64,000 nucleotides of DNA from positions 62,001 through 126,000 of the forward strand of contig JANQHT010000118.1 of the NCBI GenBank assembly GCA_028282545.1, in the 5' to 3' direction. Every line of letters begins with the position of its first letter. Position 1 is the first letter of the stretch. Origin of the DNA: Spirochaetales bacterium. Its GTDB lineage: Bacteria; Spirochaetota; Spirochaetia; DSM-27196; Alkalispirochaetaceae. Positions 59,458 to 64,000 of this stretch are shown here, one piece after another. A program made the position numbers and the translations under genes. The notes under the pieces were generated by a model. That model saw only the letters and a program-made list of their open reading frames with translations, was not told where the DNA came from and did not search any database.

Positions 59458-60762
59458 ATGCTACACAAACGAACATTCCTGTTGGTACTGACCGCGCTTC
59501 TGCTCGCGACACCGTTTGTCTTTGCAGGCGGCGACGGCGAAGAAGCGGAGGGTGATGATGTTATCACGCTCACCGCCCTGGGATACGTGGACCTCACCAA
59601 CGAGATCACCACAACCAACTGGGAAGAGCTGCTCGCCGGTTGGGAGGAAGCGCAGCCCAATATCAAGATCGAGTGGGAATACCTCTTCGGCGAACCGTAC
59701 CACAACAAGCTGCAGTCCATGGCCGTGGCCGGGCAGTTGCCCGACCTCGTGTTCCTGTGGCCCGGCAAGCGCACCGGCGACGTTACCGGCAGCGGCCTGG
59801 TGAAGGACATCAGCTCCTACGTGAGCCCCGTTGCCGACCAGTTCGCACCGGCGGCAATCGCGCCGCAGGGCGCCAACGGTGAGTTCTACGAACTGCCGGA
59901 ACAGGTCACCGCAACGCACGTGATGTTCACGAACAACCGTCTCCTGGACGAGCTTGGTCTCGATTTCCCGGAAACGCTGGCCGAACTGCTCGCCCAGGGC
60001 GATGTAATCCGCGACGCCGGCTACATTCCGATCGCCATGGACAACAAGGACGGCTGGCAGATGCAGAGCTGCTTCCTGAGCGCGCTCGTGGCGCGTACCG
60101 GGGGCCGCGAATGGCTCGATGCCGCCCGCGTAGGTGACGCCAGTTTCACCGACGACGAGTTCGTCGATGCCCTGACGGTCATCAAGACGCTCTTCGACGC
60201 CGACATGTTCAGCCCCGGCATCAACCAGGCCGATTACGGTGAAGCGCTCAACGCCTTTGCCGCGGAGGAGGCCGTCTATCTGATCGACGGCGGCTGGCGC
60301 ACCAACGAGCTGATCAAGCTCATGGCCGAGGACGCCCACGAGTACGTCTCCTACGAAGTCTTCCCGGCGCTGCCGAACGAAGGCGGTCTTCCGGGGGCCA
60401 CGGCGCTCGTCGCCGGTACCGGCTACGGCATGAACGCGAACCTCACCGGTGCCAAGGCCGACGCCGCCTGGGAGTGGATTTACTTCTTTGCCGGTCCCGA
60501 AGGCTCCGCCATCAAGGCGACCCAGGGATGGCTCCCGGCGGTCAAGATGGACCTGCCCGATACGATTTCGCCGATGCTGGTTCAGCTCTCCGAATTCGTG
60601 AACAACGTTCCCGCCGGTTACGTCATCGACGCGGTCATGGACGGCGAGGGCATGGGTGTCCTCCACCCCGCTATCCAGGAGATGATGTTCGGAAGCATCA
60701 CTCCCGTCGAAGCGGCAGCCCGCTACGAGGAGTGGGTCGCCGCGAACGACTCCAGTCGCTAA
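59458..60762 (+). CDS. ABC sugar-binding protein
   Basis: 434-residue family-1 carbohydrate-binding protein. Signal peptide MLHKRTFLLVLTALLLATPF with cleavage near FAGG; an acidic linker GGDGEEAEGDD; then WEELLAGWEEAQPNIKIEWE typical of the family, and a C-terminal SITPVEAAARYEEWV. It has a perfect AAGGAGGT ribosome site. It leads the importer operon next to ROK, GH2 and GH20 genes, so a mannose- or hexosamine-containing oligosaccharide is the likely ligand. Confidence 0.88.
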   Translation: MLHKRTFLLVLTALLLATPFVFAGGDGEEAEGDDVITLTALGYVDLTNEITTTNWEELLAGWEEAQPNIKIEWEYLFGEPYHNKLQSMAVAGQLPDLVFLWPGKRTGDVTGSGLVKDISSYVSPVADQFAPAAIAPQGANGEFYELPEQVTATHVMFTNNRLLDELGLDFPETLAELLAQGDVIRDAGYIPIAMDNKDGWQMQSCFLSALVARTGGREWLDAARVGDASFTDDEFVDALTVIKTLFDADMFSPGINQADYGEALNAFAAEEAVYLIDGGWRTNELIKLMAEDAHEYVSYEVFPALPNEGGLPGATALVAGTGYGMNANLTGAKADAAWEWIYFFAGPEGSAIKATQGWLPAVKMDLPDTISPMLVQLSEFVNNVPAGYVIDAVMDGEGMGVLHPAIQEMMFGSITPVEAAARYEEWVAANDSSR

Positions 60763-60776
60763 GAGATCCCCTGGTC

Positions 60777-60827
60777 CTCCGCTCCTTCGTGAGCGGAGAG
60801 GTGGCGGCCGCATTCCGCGGCCGCCAC
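60777..60827 (+). promoter_or_regulatory. Two tandem hairpins after binding-protein gene
   Basis: An 8-bp stem (60777-60784 with 60791-60798) and then a perfect 11-bp GC stem with 5-base loop (60801-60811 with 60817-60827). No T-run. They separate the abundant binding-protein mRNA from the permease genes. A TGG-TACAAT extended -10 follows at 60838-60846, five bases before the permease ATG, which may give a second, leaderless transcript. Confidence 0.72.
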
Positions 60828-60851
60828 GCTGAAACAATGGTACAATGACCC

Positions 60852-61739
60852 ATGACTACCCTAGGAAATAAACGGGCGAGCTATGCTCTGCTCACACTTC
60901 CGTCGGTCTTCATTTACGCGCTGGTTATCGTCTTTCCGGTGGTATTCAGCTTTGTTCTCGGATTTACCGAGTGGAGCGGTTTCGGGGCCCCGGTCTTCAC
61001 CGGGTTGTCGAACTACCGGAAGATGCTCACCGACTTGGTCTTCCTCCACGGCCTGCGGAACAACATGTTGATCGTCGCCGTATCCGTGTTCGGTCAGATC
61101 CCCTTTGGCTTTGTCCTGGCCTACATCATCTATCGCGGGCTGGTGAAGTGGGGAGATTTCTTCCAGACGATGATCTTTCTGCCCATCACCGTCTCGGCAA
61201 TCGTGGTGGCGAAGCTGTGGAACCAGTTCTTCTCACCCGCTGGGATGGTAACCGCCATTGCGCGGATTCTCCAGGACGACCCGCGCTTTGTCTTTGCGAT
61301 CTTCGAAGACAGGGCGCTCGCAATCGTCCCCGTCCTGGTCGTCATCCTCTGGTATTACACGGGGATCTACATGGTGATCTTCCTGGCCAACATGCAGAAG
61401 ATCTCACCCGCTGTGATCGAGGCTGCAATCGTCGACGGGGCCAAGGAGCGCCAGATCCTCTTTCGGGTGGTCATGCCGCAGATGACCAACATCCTCTTCA
61501 CCACCGCGGTCTTCGCCATTGCGGGCAGCCTCAAATCGTTTGACCTGATCTTCGCGATGACCGGCGGCGGTCCGGCCAACTACACGACGGTCATTGCAAT
61601 CTACATGTACCTGAACACGTTCAAGTACTACAACTACGGATTCGGGAGCGCCGTGTCGATCATGATCGTTATCCTGAGTCTGGGACTGATCACACTGATC
61701 CAGTCCGTCTACCGCTACTTCGAGGCGAAATATGAGTGA
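60852..61739 (+). CDS. Sugar ABC transporter permease, MalF/UgpA type
   Basis: 295-residue permease with about six helices; the ATPase-contact loop reads EAAIVDGAKERQILFRVVMP. ATG 60852 has no Shine-Dalgarno; the extended -10 box just before it may make this an internal leaderless start. Overlaps the next permease by eight bases. Confidence 0.88.
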   Translation: MTTLGNKRASYALLTLPSVFIYALVIVFPVVFSFVLGFTEWSGFGAPVFTGLSNYRKMLTDLVFLHGLRNNMLIVAVSVFGQIPFGFVLAYIIYRGLVKWGDFFQTMIFLPITVSAIVVAKLWNQFFSPAGMVTAIARILQDDPRFVFAIFEDRALAIVPVLVVILWYYTGIYMVIFLANMQKISPAVIEAAIVDGAKERQILFRVVMPQMTNILFTTAVFAIAGSLKSFDLIFAMTGGGPANYTTVIAIYMYLNTFKYYNYGFGSAVSIMIVILSLGLITLIQSVYRYFEAKYE

Positions 61740-62580
61740 CATTACCCTCAAGAACAAAGAACTGGTCGGCTGGCGCATCGCCTCGTACATCTTTATGGCG
61801 ATCTTCACGCTTCTCACCGTGGGGCCGCTCTTCTGGCTCACATACAGCTCGTTCAAACCCCACGCGGACATCATGCAGCAGACCTTTGCCTTTCCCCGGG
61901 CGTTCTTTTTCGGGAACTACACGCGCGCCTGGGAGATCGGCAAGCTCGGCGGGCTGATTCTCAACTCGATCTTCTACTCGTTTTTCGGGACGATCATCAC
62001 GGTGTATCTGGCTCTCGGCGCCGGCTACGGCTTTGCCAAGTTCGGCTACCGCGTCTCCAACTGGTTCTACGCGTTTTTTATCATGGGGCTGCTCATCACT
62101 GCGCACTCGGTCCTGGTGCCGCTCTTCGTGATGGAGACGCGGCTGAATATCGACGACACGCGCCTGGGTGTGCTGATTCCCTACGTGGGATTCGGGCTGC
62201 CCTTCATGATCTACCTGGCTACATCGTATATCAAGGGCATTCCCAGTTCGCTGGAGGAAGCGGCGCTTATTGACGGTGCGGGGTATCTTCAGATCTTCTG
62301 GCGCATCATTCGGCCCGTCTGTCAGCCCGTTACGGCGACGATGCTGATCTTCGCGTTCCTCTCCAACTGGAACGAGTTCGTCTTTGTCTTTGTCCTGACA
62401 AGCCGGCAGGAGATCAGGAGCCTCCCGGTGGGGGTCAACGCCTTTGTTGGCGGCCTCTCCCGTGACTTCGGGCTGCTCTTCGCGGCGCTCGTGATCGCCA
62501 CGATTCCGATGATCCTCTTCTACATCTTCTTCCGGGATCAGCTCATGAAGGGCTTTGCCGCCGGCTCGCTGAAAGAATGA
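61732..62580 (+). CDS. Sugar ABC transporter permease, MalG/UgpE type
   Basis: 282-residue permease with the periplasmic loop YSSFKPHADIM and the EAA-type loop EEAALIDGAGYLQIFWRIIR. Last gene of the importer operon; again no ATPase gene is present. Its 3' end overlaps a convergent gene by 38 bases. Confidence 0.88.
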   Translation: MSDITLKNKELVGWRIASYIFMAIFTLLTVGPLFWLTYSSFKPHADIMQQTFAFPRAFFFGNYTRAWEIGKLGGLILNSIFYSFFGTIITVYLALGAGYGFAKFGYRVSNWFYAFFIMGLLITAHSVLVPLFVMETRLNIDDTRLGVLIPYVGFGLPFMIYLATSYIKGIPSSLEEAALIDGAGYLQIFWRIIRPVCQPVTATMLIFAFLSNWNEFVFVFVLTSRQEIRSLPVGVNAFVGGLSRDFGLLFAALVIATIPMILFYIFFRDQLMKGFAAGSLKE

Positions 62581-63328
62581 CCTCCACCGCCTCCGCATCC
62601 CGCCTGAGCGCTTCCGCGCCGGCGGGGTGGAGCCGGTAGGTCCCGCGTTCCACCCGTTCGAACCAGCCGTACACGTTCCGTGCCAGGATCGTCCCGCACG
62701 TCTCAGGGGCGCCTGCGGCGCGGAGGTCCTGGGGGCGTGCGGTTCCGCCCGCCTGCCGCAACAACTCGGCCGTCAGGAACGCCCGCTGTCTGTAGGCGGT
62801 CATACGCCGCACGCGGCCGGGATATCCGTCCCCGAAAGGGCCGTCCCGGCGGCCGGCGGCGCTCGGGTCGCGGGTGAGCCGCGTGGGGCTACCCCCCTTG
62901 TCGAATTCCGCGTAGCGCCGGTCGATCTCCCGGATGATGGCCGTCCGGCGACGGGCACCCGTGGGCCGCACCGGCGAACCGGGGTGGAGGATCGTCTCCA
63001 CGCGGATAGCGCCTCGAAGAAAACGAACCAGGATCAACCCGACCCCCAGGCGTTGAAGGAGCGTTCGTACTCCCCGGGAGTTCCGTACCGTCCCACGGGC
63101 GCCCGACACCGGTACCGCCACATAGACCGAGTCGGTCAATTCCGTCCGCTGCGCCGCCTGGACCACCAGGTCCAGGGACATTCGCGATTTGAGTTCGATC
63201 GCGACGATCTCGTCGGGACGCTCTCGATGGCGCGCCACCACGTCTACCCCGCGGACCTCGCCGTGAACGGCGTACCCCTGGCCTTCGAGATAGGCCCGGA
63301 GCGGTTCGTAGAGGTCGCTCTCCTTCAA
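62543..63328 (-). CDS. DUF2161-like PD-(D/E)XK-fold protein
   Basis: 261 residues. The N-terminal half has a PD-(D/E)XK-type core: GYAVHGEVRGVDVVARHRER, then EIVAIELKSRMSLDLVVQAA, with Asp and Glu-x-Lys in the expected order, followed by a winged-helix-like C-terminal region (AFLTAELLRQAGGTARPQDL). I identify it as DUF2161-like, tentatively; it may be a nuclease or a phosphodiesterase. The start is TTG 63328 overlapping the upstream ABC-2 gene stop (TTGA). The frame is open far upstream, but that overlaps the ABC-2 gene. Confidence 0.65.
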   Translation of the reverse strand: MKESDLYEPLRAYLEGQGYAVHGEVRGVDVVARHRERPDEIVAIELKSRMSLDLVVQAAQRTELTDSVYVAVPVSGARGTVRNSRGVRTLLQRLGVGLILVRFLRGAIRVETILHPGSPVRPTGARRRTAIIREIDRRYAEFDKGGSPTRLTRDPSAAGRRDGPFGDGYPGRVRRMTAYRQRAFLTAELLRQAGGTARPQDLRAAGAPETCGTILARNVYGWFERVERGTYRLHPAGAEALRRDAEAVEVILSASRRQSPS

Positions 63329-64000
63329 TCGATCAACCGCTTGCGAATGTTGACGATTCCAAACCACCCGACCCCGACGGTAAAGACCAGGATGTACAGG
63401 AAGTCCCAGAGATGACGCGCCTCCACGGCGTTCAACGCGAGCGCTCTCGAAAGGCGAACGGCGTGGGTTAAGGGTAGGGCCTCCGCCAGAGGCCGGACTA
63501 CCCGCGGCAGGTTCTCCACGGGAAATACCACGCCGGAGAAGAAAAACATCGGCGAGAGAAACCCTGAGAAGAAGAAGTTGAAGTGGTTGATGTTGTTCAC
63601 GAAACTCGTGACCGCTATTCCCAGCGCTCCGAACATAAGCCCCGTGAGCATACCCACCAGCGGTGTCACCAGGGTAAGGCCCACCGGCAGGATCCCGAAG
63701 GCCAGGATGACGATGAGGACCGCCAGTGAGAAAAAGAGTCCCTTGGACCCGGCCCAGATGACCTCGCCCACCATAAGATCCGACGACGTGATCGCCGCGC
63801 CGAGCATGCCGTCGTACGTTTTTTCGAACTCCAGGCGAATAAACGTTCCGAAGGTACACTCGAAGGCGGCGGTGAACATGCTCGCCGTCACCAAGAGCCC
63901 GCTCGCGAGATACTCCAGGTACGGAAAGCCGTCCATGGAGTCGATGTAGCGACCCAGTCCGAGTCCGATACCCACCAGAAAGATGAGCGGTTCCAGGAAG
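63325..64000 (-). CDS. ABC-2-type exporter permease (partial)
   Basis: The gene runs off the window edge; its 5' end lies beyond 64000. The visible 225 residues contain about five hydrophobic helices, with EKTYDGMLGAAITSSDLMVG, the conserved contact region of NodJ/lipooligosaccharide-type exporters, and NLPRVVRPLAEALPLTHAVR near the C-terminus. It probably pairs with an ATPase gene outside the window. The TTGA overlap couples it with the DUF2161-like gene. Confidence 0.82.
   Translation of the reverse strand, partial: FLEPLIFLVGIGLGLGRYIDSMDGFPYLEYLASGLLVTASMFTAAFECTFGTFIRLEFEKTYDGMLGAAITSSDLMVGEVIWAGSKGLFFSLAVLIVILAFGILPVGLTLVTPLVGMLTGLMFGALGIAVTSFVNNINHFNFFFSGFLSPMFFFSGVVFPVENLPRVVRPLAEALPLTHAVRLSRALALNAVEARHLWDFLYILVFTVGVGWFGIVNIRKRLID

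Noticed and set aside
1-64000. CRISPR array, tRNA or rRNA genes
   Set aside because: No regularly spaced direct repeats, no cloverleaf with a TTCGA-type arm and no rRNA-like stretch was found by eye.

Overview
The window is a GC-rich (high-50s % by eye), gene-dense bacterial chromosome segment. It has no rRNA, tRNA or CRISPR that I can find. Family content points to a free-living spirochaete of the Spirochaetales/Spirochaetaceae type: many carbohydrate ABC importers with periplasmic binding proteins, a YesM/YesN two-component pair, a topoisomerase IV ParE/ParC pair of the Bacteroidetes/spirochaete type, a ferredoxin-thioredoxin-reductase-like protein beside a glutaredoxin, and the 197-residue hypothetical at 26761. 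This taxonomic call is inference from gene families, not from a marker gene.

Layout. (1) 1-7140: a sugar ABC importer with a Tat-signal binding protein, an aldehyde dehydrogenase and two BNR/sialidase-like propeller enzymes. (2) 7222-8388: a Tat operon (TatC plus two TatA-type subunits). (3) 8400-17923: a LacI-controlled island with a NitT/TauT-type importer (binding protein, ATPase, two permeases), a zinc dehydrogenase, an HpcH/HpaI aldolase, a fucose-isomerase-like protein, the LacI repressor and a divergent aminotransferase. A shared ACGTAAACG operator lies at three promoters. (4) 17950-19250: a ClpB tail relic with a terminator, then a CDF cation transporter. (5) 19392-24426: a serine hydrolase, an ABC ATPase with a broken P-loop, an ABC-2-like membrane protein fused to a histidine kinase, and a NarL-type regulator. 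This is the most unusual system here. (6) 24427-26000: a scar region with a truncated FRG-domain gene, a 178-bp duplicated segment and a PIN toxin-antitoxin pair. (7) 26030-37535: housekeeping and membrane genes (radC, a PPC-domain protease, an AI-2E transporter, a TPR-fused small alarmone synthetase, threonine aldolase, FTR/glutaredoxin, trkA, trkH, a Ca/Na exchanger), with two copies of a MITE-like inverted-repeat element. (8) 37612-46918: an IS256 relic, a UroD-family enzyme with a complete Liv-type ABC importer, and a divergent YesM/YesN pair. (9) 47099-48436: two adjacent PIN toxin-antitoxin modules with palindromic operators. (10) 48487-53556: parE, parC, an alpha/beta-hydrolase relic and RNase D. 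(11) 53660-62580: a glycan-use locus with GH20 hexosaminidase, GH2 mannosidase, a ROK repressor and a sugar ABC importer. (12) 62543-64000: a DUF2161-like nuclease-fold protein and a partial ABC-2 exporter permease.

Three themes recur. Every one of the four operons that begins with a binding-protein gene carries a strong hairpin just after that gene, probably to raise binding-protein output over the membrane subunits. Several genes have a good -10 box only 5-10 nt before the start codon and no Shine-Dalgarno sequence, which suggests leaderless transcripts. Intergenic gaps hold relics (ClpB tail, FRG, IS256, alpha/beta hydrolase) and repeats, so this is a region of gene gain and decay between intact operons.
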